Shown here in pieces: positions 53,901 to 60,956 of a DNA stretch of 64,000 nucleotides. The notes beneath the pieces were generated by a model. The model made no database searches. It was not told the origin of the DNA and saw only the letters and a list, made by a program, of their open reading frames with translations. Within the stretch, counting starts at the first letter, position 1; every line of letters begins with the position of its first letter. Both the position numbers and the translations under genes were made by a program. Source of the DNA: Tissierella sp. (GTDB lineage Bacteria > Bacillota > Clostridia > Tissierellales > Tissierellaceae); the NCBI RefSeq assembly GCF_031460495.1, contig NZ_JAVKTS010000002.1, forward strand, positions 427,332 through 491,331, written 5' to 3'.

Positions 53901-53966
53901 AACTAAACACCTCCATTTGTATAAAATTTTCAAGTTTCGCGCTGCATTTCAATTTGCATTAACTAA

Positions 53967-53984
53967 CTATAACTACCGTTATAG
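53967..53984. other. Small hairpin in the rny leader
   Basis: CTATAAC (53967-53973) and GTTATAG (53978-53984) pair around TACC in the 5' untranslated region of rny, about 70 bases before the start. RNase Y may regulate its own message, but nothing here proves it. Confidence 0.35.
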
Positions 53985-54031
53985 GAGTAAAAAAGCATTA
54001 CTAATTACATGTATTAAGTACATATAGTTTA

Positions 54032-54060
54032 ATTTTATTACTTTTATAGATTAATGTCAA
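54032..54060 (-). promoter_or_regulatory. Sigma-A promoter of rny
   Basis: On the minus strand a consensus TTGACA (plus 54055-54060) and TAAAAT (plus 54032-54037) are 17 bases apart. It begins 8 bases after the preceding gene stops and gives a leader of roughly 125 bases. Confidence 0.75.
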
Positions 54061-54067
54061 GATGTAA

Positions 54068-54721
54068 TTAAGATGTTACCTTCATTACAGTACTTTCTGA
54101 ACCATTTAATTCTACTCTATAAGAGTTATTTCCTATAGCTGCTAGATGATGATTGTGAGTTACCATTATAATTTGTCTATTAAAGAGCTCAGCAGTTTGC
54201 ATTAAAAAATTTGCTACATTATAAATATATTCATCGCTCACATGCTTAGCTGGTTCATCTAGTATAAGTGGCCCTTCAATATAGGGCTTATGTGTTTGTA
54301 AAAAAGCGATTCTAAGAGCTAAAGAAATAATATCTACTACACCGCCACCTCTAGATAATTCAGGTTTAGTTTTAATTATAATATCTTCTATTTCATTAAC
54401 TACATAGAATTCAGCACTTGATTTACCCCTTAACTCTTCAATTTCAATTAAAAATTCAATTTTAGATTCAAAAATAAATTGTAAACATTTTGTAACTAAT
54501 GATTCAACTTGATTTTTGGCTTGTTCTCTAGCAAATTCAGAAGTTTTTTGCAATAAAACATTTACTTTGTTTAACAGATCTATTTGCAGCTCAATTTTAC
54601 CAAGTGTTTCTTCATAAGAGTTTAATTGCTGAATAATTTTGTCTCTTTTACCTAATTCTCTAGACAAATATTCTTTTGATTGAGATAAATAATAGTCTAA
54701 GTCCTGTATACTATTAATCAT
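54068..54721 (-). CDS. Rad50/SbcC-like ATPase, C-terminal half (separate gene)
   Basis: The 217-residue protein starts with a coiled coil (about 1-75) and ends in an ABC-ATPase lobe: signature LSRGGGVVDIISLALRIAF (122-140), Walker B PLILDEPAKHV (151-161) with D-loop, and the switch histidine in IIMVTHNHH (184-192). It has no Walker A, so it cannot be a whole ATPase. It complements the Walker A protein two genes upstream, together giving a Rad50-like head. The gap to the small coiled-coil gene is four bases. Confidence 0.82.
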   Translation of the reverse strand: MINSIQDLDYYLSQSKEYLSRELGKRDKIIQQLNSYEETLGKIELQIDLLNKVNVLLQKTSEFAREQAKNQVESLVTKCLQFIFESKIEFLIEIEELRGKSSAEFYVVNEIEDIIIKTKPELSRGGGVVDIISLALRIAFLQTHKPYIEGPLILDEPAKHVSDEYIYNVANFLMQTAELFNRQIIMVTHNHHLAAIGNNSYRVELNGSESTVMKVTS

Positions 54722-54725
54722 ATAA

Positions 54726-54974
54726 TCACTTCTTTTCTAATAAGTCTTTTGGCAATAACTCATTGGCTTCTACAAATAATCTATTAATTTCTGCTGTTAG
54801 CTTTGAAATTTCGCTCTCTAATTCATTAGGCGCTATACCAAGTTCTTTTAATTCCTTTACAATCTCTTCTTCCTGCTTATTTAGTTGCTCTAGTCTAGCT
54901 TCAGCTTTATATTTCAAGCTTTTTGCTTTTTCTAGGTTTTCTTTTAAATCATTAAGTTCTTTTTCATAGTTCAT
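54726..54974 (-). CDS. Small coiled-coil protein between the split Rad50-like genes
   Basis: The 82-residue protein is charged and almost entirely helical with heptads (about 1-45 and 50-75) interrupted by LGIAPNELE. It has no known domain that I recognise. Lying between the two ATPase halves and tightly packed with both (11 and 4 bases), it may be a structural part of the coiled-coil arm or a clamp that joins the halves. That is inference from position. Confidence 0.7.
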   Translation of the reverse strand: MNYEKELNDLKENLEKAKSLKYKAEARLEQLNKQEEEIVKELKELGIAPNELESEISKLTAEINRLFVEANELLPKDLLEKK

Positions 54975-54985
54975 TTTTAGACCTC

Positions 54986-56428
54986 CTACATATAATGACT
55001 CAAAATATGAGTAATTTTATCATCATCAATATTATTAAAACAAAATGGACAAGTACCTTGCTTTAGTAAAATATCCTTATAACTAACTAATTTTTTCTCT
55101 AAAATTCCATTATACTCTTCAATTAAATTTATAGATATTCTTGTTTCCTGTTGATTTTGCTTATATAGTTTGCACAAATCTTGTAGTCTATTTATAAAGA
55201 GTATATTTTGTTGTAAATGTGTCTGTATATTTGATATTATATATATATTCTTAAGTTTTTCGATATATTTATCTCCTATAACGATGCTTTTTTGCAACGA
55301 AATTAATTTGTCATTCAATACATTAAATTTGCTTAGATTTAGAATCATGCTATCTATTATTTTAATGTTTTTAGAGACTAAATTTAATGAGATTAATTTA
55401 TCTGTTAATTTACTTAAATCATTAATTTCTTTAGAATAATGCTCTAATTTTGATTTAAACTCAGTAAATTGTAGAATTGAGTTATATCTTATATTTGATT
55501 CAGCTACTATTTTATCAGCACGATTAATATCTCTTAATCTATTAATAATATTCGTGTCCTCATATATATCTATTGATAACTTCTTAATAAGAATATGTTT
55601 CTTCTCATAATAATTAAGTTTATTAATTCCTACAGAAATATCCTTTAATTTATCTTCTAATAATTTTGTTCCTCTAAGTTTATCTATATAATATTTGACC
55701 TCTTGTTTTTCTAGAAAAACAGAAAGTGACTTTTCATGTAACAGCTTATATTTAGATAGAATATTGGTCTTATATATTATTTGGTCTCTAATGATTTGTA
55801 CGGAATCAACCTTTCCCTTCAAGGCTTCTAGGTAGTCATATTCTAATAATTCATCCTTTAGCTTTACTATGTTGTCATCTATAATTTTTTGATTAGTAGA
55901 TAGAGTACGATTATCTTTTAGGGTTTCTCTTAAAGCATCATCAATAATATTAACTCCTACTAATATACCTATAGAGTTTGCTCTTGTTGAACCTCGTTCA
56001 GATAATAAAAAGGCTCCTTCTAATTGATCGCTTATATTAATAGCAGTAGATAAATCCTTATCTAAAGGTATCTTCTTAATTCCTGTTTTATCAATGATTT
56101 CTTGAGGTACAGATGTACCAAAGCCTTCAAATTTTGATTCATTATTATCTGAATCATAAAGGATATAGGCGTTTTTACTCTTGTTTCTAAATCTCTTTAT
56201 TTTAGTTTTATCATTAAAAACAATTGTTACACTGCATTCATTTTCGCCTTCTCTAATAAAATAATCTCCAGAGGGTTCGTTATATAAAGCCCACCTTATT
56301 CCCCTTAAAATTGCAGTTTTTCCACTATCAGATGGGCCTACAATTACATTTAATTGATTATTGAATTCCATAACAGTATATTTATGAGACTGAAAGTTTT
56401 CCAGTATTACTTTTTCAATATATTTCAT
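54986..56428 (-). CDS. Rad50/SbcC-like ATPase, N-terminal half ending in a zinc hook
   Basis: The 480-residue protein opens as Rad50/SbcC does: IEKVILENFQSHKYTV, Walker A VGPSDSGKTA (31-39), Q-loop region with ISDQLEGAFLLSERGS, then a long coiled coil. It ends 17 residues after CPFC (C460, C463), the CxxC of a zinc hook. In normal Rad50 the hook is in the middle and a second coil and the signature/Walker B lobe follow; here they are in a separate gene. ATG at 56428 is chosen; upstream GTGs overlap the nuclease gene. Confidence 0.82.
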   Translation of the reverse strand: MKYIEKVILENFQSHKYTVMEFNNQLNVIVGPSDSGKTAILRGIRWALYNEPSGDYFIREGENECSVTIVFNDKTKIKRFRNKSKNAYILYDSDNNESKFEGFGTSVPQEIIDKTGIKKIPLDKDLSTAINISDQLEGAFLLSERGSTRANSIGILVGVNIIDDALRETLKDNRTLSTNQKIIDDNIVKLKDELLEYDYLEALKGKVDSVQIIRDQIIYKTNILSKYKLLHEKSLSVFLEKQEVKYYIDKLRGTKLLEDKLKDISVGINKLNYYEKKHILIKKLSIDIYEDTNIINRLRDINRADKIVAESNIRYNSILQFTEFKSKLEHYSKEINDLSKLTDKLISLNLVSKNIKIIDSMILNLSKFNVLNDKLISLQKSIVIGDKYIEKLKNIYIISNIQTHLQQNILFINRLQDLCKLYKQNQQETRISINLIEEYNGILEKKLVSYKDILLKQGTCPFCFNNIDDDKITHILSHYM

Positions 56429-56429
56429 A

Positions 56430-57413
56430 TCACTCACCACTTAAACCTTTCATTTGGATAAGTGCAATTCTTCTTAATGCTTCAATTTTTACATCATCAC
56501 TTACACCTTCAGCACTAGATACTTCAATTAAGATTTCATTAATATCCATTTTTTCAAAGTCTAAAGATTCATCTATGGTTTGTTTGAATTCTAGCATTCT
56601 TTCGCTCTTAAAAATGTTTTTTTCAATTTCTTTTTTATCAAGTACTTCTTCTCCAGGTAATGCAGAAACTAGAGGAATTTCCTTTATATTAATTTGATCT
56701 GATAACTCAATTAAAATGACTTTTGGTATTCTATTTATTTCATTTAAACTATTTGTTATTCTTACTAGACTACCAGGATTAATAAAATATTTTCCATCAA
56801 CTTCTATTGTTTTAAATCCTGCATGATAATGACCTGTTAGAGTAATATCAGCTAAAGTGTTTTTTATATCATCTACAAGAGTGTAAGGAATGCCTTTTAC
56901 AAATGGCTTATCTAATAACATACCATGTACCATATGAATAGAGAAATTTATGTCTTTAGGCACTTCACTTAATAAATAGTAGTCTATGTTATTTGGTGAA
57001 TCAATATCATAAACATATGGTTGACCTGTTAATTGAACCTTAATACCATCTTTTTCAAGAATAGCTTTTTCTCCACTATTAATTAACTTAATAACTCCTA
57101 ATACATCCATCAAGCCCAACATAGTTCTCTTCACAGTATCAGGATTATGTCCATATATATCGTGATTTCCACTTATTAAATAAATAGGAACATTAATATC
57201 ATTTAGTATACTTGCAAATCTACTAACTATAGATATTGAAATATCAGGTCTATCAAACAAATCTCCACCATGTAGGACAAAGTCCACATTGTTTTGTTTA
57301 ATTATACTAGATATTTCTGTAAATTTTTTCTCAACTGTATCAATAAAAGAATCTTTCCTATTTTTAGGTGAGATTCCTTTAATATGTGTATCAGTAAAAA
57401 ACAAAAGCTTCAA
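56430..57413 (-). CDS. Mre11/SbcD-like metallophosphoesterase
   Basis: The 327-residue protein has every phosphodiesterase motif of SbcD/Mre11: LFFTDTHI (Asp and His ligands), LHGGDLFDRPD, LISGNHDIYG, MVHGML and LTGHYHAG. The C-terminal third is helical and could bind the Rad50 arms. TTG at 57413 fits the GAGGTGATT site just before it and gives the usual start MKLLFFTDTHI; GTG at 57422 is the alternative. It directly follows recA and leads the split ATPase cassette. Confidence 0.87.
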   Translation of the reverse strand: MKLLFFTDTHIKGISPKNRKDSFIDTVEKKFTEISSIIKQNNVDFVLHGGDLFDRPDISISIVSRFASILNDINVPIYLISGNHDIYGHNPDTVKRTMLGLMDVLGVIKLINSGEKAILEKDGIKVQLTGQPYVYDIDSPNNIDYYLLSEVPKDINFSIHMVHGMLLDKPFVKGIPYTLVDDIKNTLADITLTGHYHAGFKTIEVDGKYFINPGSLVRITNSLNEINRIPKVILIELSDQINIKEIPLVSALPGEEVLDKKEIEKNIFKSERMLEFKQTIDESLDFEKMDINEILIEVSSAEGVSDDVKIEALRRIALIQMKGLSGE

Positions 57414-57433
57414 GATAATCACCTCACATACAA

Positions 57434-57454
57434 AACCTCCTTTAAAAGGAGGTT
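57434..57454 (-). terminator. Hairpin between recA and the nuclease gene
   Basis: AACCTCC (57434-57440) and GGAGGTT (57448-57454) can pair; on the minus strand the stem is followed by TTTGT. It may end most recA transcripts. The right arm on the minus strand is an AAAGGAGGTT Shine-Dalgarno-like sequence. Confidence 0.6.
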
Positions 57455-57461
57455 AAATTAA

Positions 57462-58517
57462 TTATTCATTCTTTTTATTAGATTCTTCTATCACTTCTAC
57501 AGAATTTTGCTCTTCTCCTAATGAACTAATTTTTTGACGAATTCTGTTTTCAATCTCTAACATTATTTCAGGATTATCTCTTAAGAAGTCTTTAGAGTTT
57601 TCTCTACCTTGCCCAAGTTTATTGTCATTATAGCTATACCAAGATCCAGATTTATTAACTATATCAGTTGTTACACCAGCATCAAGTATGCTACCTTCTT
57701 TTGATATTCCTAATCCGTACATTATATCAAATTCTGCTAGTTTAAAAGGTGGAGCAACTTTGTTTTTTACAACTTTTACTCTTGTTCTATTTCCAACTAT
57801 CTCATCACCTTGTTTAAGAGAGTCAATTCTTCTAACATCTAGCCTTACACTAGCATAGAATTTCAATGCTCTACCTCCTGTTGTTGTTTCAGGATTACCA
57901 AACATTACACCTATTTTTTCCCTAAGTTGATTAATAAATATTACAGTTGTATTAGATTTATTTATGGCTCCAGCTAACTTTCTAAGTGCTTGTGACATAA
58001 GTCTAGCTTGAAGTCCCATATGACTATCACCCATCTCACCTTCAATTTCAGCTTTAGGTACTAAGGCTGCTACTGAGTCTACAACAACAATATCTACTGC
58101 TCCTGATCTTACTAAAGCTTCAGTTATTTCCAACCCTTGCTCACCAGTATCAGGTTGTGATATAACTAATTCTTCAACATCTACACCTAATTTTTTTGCG
58201 TAAGAAGGATCTAAAGCATGTTCAGCATCTATAAATGCGGCTATTCCTCCAAGTTTTTGTGCTTCCGCTACTACATGAAGTGAAACTGTAGTTTTCCCTG
58301 AAGATTCTGGACCATAAATTTCTATAATTCTACCTCTTGGTATTCCCCCTATACCTAATGCAATATCTAAGTCCATACATCCCGTAGGGATTACATCAAT
58401 ATTCATTTTTGTTTTTTCCCCTAATTTCATGATAGAACCTTTGCCAAATTGCTTTTCTATCTGACTAAGAGCTAAATCTAAAGCTTTTTTCTTTTCAATA
58501 TTATCACTCATATGCAT
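57462..58517 (-). CDS. recA: Recombinase A
   Basis: The 351-residue protein polymerises on single-stranded DNA, drives strand exchange and activates LexA cleavage. Walker [10 protein letters not shown], the ATPase core with [14 protein letters not shown], the L1/L2 loops ([34 protein letters not shown]) and an acidic tail are present. Two in-frame ATGs (58517, 58511) are possible. The strong site AAAGGGGTGA is 16 bases away from the first, with a perfect hairpin filling the gap. Confidence 0.97.
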   Translation of the reverse strand: MHMSDNIEKKKALDLALSQIEKQFGKGSIMKLGEKTKMNIDVIPTGCMDLDIALGIGGIPRGRIIEIYGPESSGKTTVSLHVVAEAQKLGGIAAFIDAEHALDPSYAKKLGVDVEELVISQPDTGEQGLEITEALVRSGAVDIVVVDSVAALVPKAEIEGEMGDSHMGLQARLMSQALRKLAGAINKSNTTVIFINQLREKIGVMFGNPETTTGGRALKFYASVRLDVRRIDSLKQGDEIVGNRTRVKVVKNKVAPPFKLAEFDIMYGLGISKEGSILDAGVTTDIVNKSGSWYSYNDNKLGQGRENSKDFLRDNPEIMLEIENRIRQKISSLGEEQNSVEVIEESNKKNE

Positions 58518-58532
58518 TCCAGTTAAACTGGA
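58518..58532. other. Hairpin between the recA Shine-Dalgarno site and start codon
   Basis: TCCAGTTAAACTGGA is a perfect 6-bp stem with a 3-base loop. On the minus strand it begins one base after AAAGGGGTGA (plus 58534-58543) and ends directly before the ATG at 58517. Folding would bring the two together and so set or tune translation. Confidence 0.6.
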
Positions 58533-58550
58533 TTCACCCCTTTCTCTTTA

Positions 58551-58599
58551 CGAACTCTAGTTCTATTTATATATTACTATATATTTAAGACTAAGTCAA
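58551..58599 (-). promoter_or_regulatory. recA promoter with a LexA box
   Basis: On the minus strand TTGACT (plus 58594-58599) and TAATAT (plus 58571-58576) are 17 bases apart. The LexA box CGAACTCTAGTTCT (plus 58551-58564) lies just downstream of the -10, so LexA would block polymerase. The -35 touches the end of the cinA gene. Confidence 0.8.
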
Positions 58600-59070
58600 T
58601 TAAATATTTAATAAAAATTTTCTCAATTCTGAAAATGCTCTAGTGGATACTTTTTCTTGTATAGACTTTCTATTTCCATCAAAATTACATTTAATAACTT
58701 TTGATGAAGTTCTAGTAGAAATACATAAATACACTAAACCCACAGGTTTTTCTTTTGTTCCACCACTTGGCCCTGCAACTCCGGTTACAGATAAAACTAT
58801 ATCCAAACTATTTGACTTATTCAATAGACCTTTAGCCATTTCCAAAGCAGTTTCTTCGCTTACTGCACCATGTTCTTCCAAAGTAGTTTGATTTACTCCA
58901 ACTTCTTCTACTTTTGAAAGATTACTATAAGTAATTATACTTCTATCAAATACTTCAGATACACCAGGAATTTGGCTAAAACGGCTACTTATTAGACCAC
59001 CAGTACAGGATTCACAAAAGCCTATTTTATGTTTTCTTTTCATTAAAATTTCAAATATTTCAGTTTCCAT
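58600..59070 (-). CDS. cinA: CinA C-terminal domain protein (nicotinamide-nucleotide amidase)
   Basis: The 156-residue protein is only the amidase (PncC) domain: CESCTGGLISSRFSQIPGVS near 19-38 with the catalytic serine, YSNLSKVEEVGV, HGAVSEETALEMA and SVTGVAGPSGGT. It deamidates nicotinamide mononucleotide. Full-length CinA in Bacillus also has an N-terminal molybdopterin-binding domain, missing here as a normal stand-alone form. The pgsA-cinA-recA order is conserved in Firmicutes. Confidence 0.9.
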   Translation of the reverse strand: METEIFEILMKRKHKIGFCESCTGGLISSRFSQIPGVSEVFDRSIITYSNLSKVEEVGVNQTTLEEHGAVSEETALEMAKGLLNKSNSLDIVLSVTGVAGPSGGTKEKPVGLVYLCISTRTSSKVIKCNFDGNRKSIQEKVSTRAFSELRKFLLNI

Positions 59071-59084
59071 ATTATTATCCCCTA

Positions 59085-59630
59085 TTATTTTTGTCCTAAT
59101 TTTAAAACTGATTTATTTTTATAAATATATTCTATGCCAGAAAGCACTGTAAAAAACAAGGAAATATATAACATAATTATGTCAAAAGGAATATCCAATA
59201 TATTAAATGGATAGTTGTTTATCAATAATAAAATTACAGCAACTAATTGTGTAATAGTCTTTACCTTACCTAATGAGCTGGCAGCTATAGTAATCCCAGC
59301 AGAAGCAGCTATTACTCTAAAACCAGTTATTGTAAATTCACGAGCAATAATTATAACAACAACCCACCCAGGGACTTTACCTAATTCAACTAAAGATATC
59401 AAAGCAGCTGAAACTAAAACCTTATCAGCTAAAGGATCTATGAATTTTCCAAAGTCAGTAATCATATTTCTACTTCTAGCAATATATCCATCTAAAGTAT
59501 CTGTTAATGATGCAAATATAAATATTCCAGCAGCTACATAAGTACTATATGGTATATTAGAATATAATACTACCATAAACAAAGGAACTAAAAAGACTCT
59601 AAAAATAGTAATTTTATTTGCTAAATTCAT
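59085..59630 (-). CDS. pgsA: CDP-diacylglycerol--glycerol-3-phosphate 3-phosphatidyltransferase
   Basis: The 181-residue membrane enzyme makes phosphatidylglycerol phosphate. The CDP-alcohol phosphotransferase motif is complete: DTLDGYIARSRN followed by GKFIDPLADK. Five to six membrane segments. Its ATG overlaps the TGA of rimO (ATGA). Confidence 0.95.
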   Translation of the reverse strand: MNLANKITIFRVFLVPLFMVVLYSNIPYSTYVAAGIFIFASLTDTLDGYIARSRNMITDFGKFIDPLADKVLVSAALISLVELGKVPGWVVVIIIAREFTITGFRVIAASAGITIAASSLGKVKTITQLVAVILLLINNYPFNILDIPFDIIMLYISLFFTVLSGIEYIYKNKSVLKLGQK

Positions 59631-60955
59631 TTAATTTCCTCCCCAATTATATCGTATTCCATTGAATCAGTAACTTTTACTTTTATAAAAGTACCTATTT
59701 CAATATTATCTGAACTATGAACATAAACAACTCCATCAATATCAGGGCTATCCATATAAGATCTTCCAATGTAAATATTTTCTTCGCTTAATTCTTCAAT
59801 AAGAACAATATATTCTTCTCCTACTTTAGAGCTCATTATATTTTCAGAAATACATAATTGAAGTTCCATAATTTTATCTTGTCTTATTTCTTTTATCTCT
59901 TTATCAATTTGATTAGGAAGACTAAAAGCAGGAGTATCTTCTTCTTGTGAATAGGTAAATACACCTAACCTATCAAATTTGGTTTCATCAACAAAATCAT
60001 AGAGCTCATTAAACTCATTTTCTGTTTCACCTGGAAACCCTACGATAAAAGTTGTTCTAATAATGATATTTGGTATTTCTTTTCTAAGCTTGTTGATAAG
60101 TAGCTTTATGTCTTCTTTACTAGTTCTTCTATTCATTCTCTTTAATACATTATTATTAACATGCTGTAAAGGTATATCTACATATTTTACGACTTTATTG
60201 TTTTCACCAATAGATACAATTAATTCATCAGTGAAATTATCGGGATATAAATACAATACTCTAATCCATACAATTCCATCTATAGTATTTAATTTATCAA
60301 GCAATTTAGACAAAGAATATTCATTATATAAATCAATTCCATAGTCTGATGTATTTTGTCCAATTAAAATAACTTCCTTAACTCCATTTTGCGCTAGGTA
60401 TTCAACTTCTTCAATTATATCTTCCATTTTTCTACTTCTATGTTTCCCCCTTAGCTTAGGAATGATACAATATGTGCAAAAATTATCGCACCCTTCAGAG
60501 ATACGAACATATTCAGTTGTATTAAAATTAATCCTTTTAACATCTTCTAAATAATTAATATTAATATTATCAATTCTTTCAACTCGTGTATTATTTTGAT
60601 TTAATTCACTGATTATAGTAGAAATTTCTTTAATATTTCCAGTACCTAAAATTGCATCTATATCAGGGATTTCATTCATTAATTCTTTAGAATATCTTTG
60701 AGCTAAACAACCTGACAATATTATATATTTACAATTGCCCTCAGATTTATATCTACACATTTCCCATATGGTCTCTATAGATTCCTCTTTAGCTTTTTCT
60801 ATAAAACCACATGTATTAACTATAATAATATCAGCATCTTCTAGTGCATTTGCAACTATATAATCATCATTTTTTAAGATACTTAACATCAATTCTGAAT
60901 CTATTTCATTTTTAGAACATCCTAAAGTTACTACAAAAACCTTCATAGCATTCAT
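59627..60955 (-). CDS. rimO: Ribosomal protein S12 methylthiotransferase RimO
   Basis: The 442-residue radical SAM enzyme methylthiolates an aspartate of ribosomal protein S12. N-terminal UPF0004 cysteines lie in TLGCSKNEIDSE, NTCGFIEKAKEES and LSGCLAQRYS; the radical SAM motif is EGCDNFCTYCIIPKLRG; a TRAM domain ends the protein. RimO-specific GFI and KLRGKHRS separate it from the MiaB paralogue at 38-40 kb. Starts two bases after ftsK ends. Confidence 0.95.
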   Translation of the reverse strand: MNAMKVFVVTLGCSKNEIDSELMLSILKNDDYIVANALEDADIIIVNTCGFIEKAKEESIETIWEMCRYKSEGNCKYIILSGCLAQRYSKELMNEIPDIDAILGTGNIKEISTIISELNQNNTRVERIDNININYLEDVKRINFNTTEYVRISEGCDNFCTYCIIPKLRGKHRSRKMEDIIEEVEYLAQNGVKEVILIGQNTSDYGIDLYNEYSLSKLLDKLNTIDGIVWIRVLYLYPDNFTDELIVSIGENNKVVKYVDIPLQHVNNNVLKRMNRRTSKEDIKLLINKLRKEIPNIIIRTTFIVGFPGETENEFNELYDFVDETKFDRLGVFTYSQEEDTPAFSLPNQIDKEIKEIRQDKIMELQLCISENIMSSKVGEEYIVLIEELSEENIYIGRSYMDSPDIDGVVYVHSSDNIEIGTFIKVKVTDSMEYDIIGEEIK

Positions 60956-60956
60956 T

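Noticed and set aside
54068-56428. One rad50 gene broken by mutation or sequencing error
   Set aside because: Each half has its own start and plausible end, the first ends cleanly after the hook, and an 82-codon coiled-coil gene lies between with normal spacing; a single frameshift cannot restore a classic Rad50.
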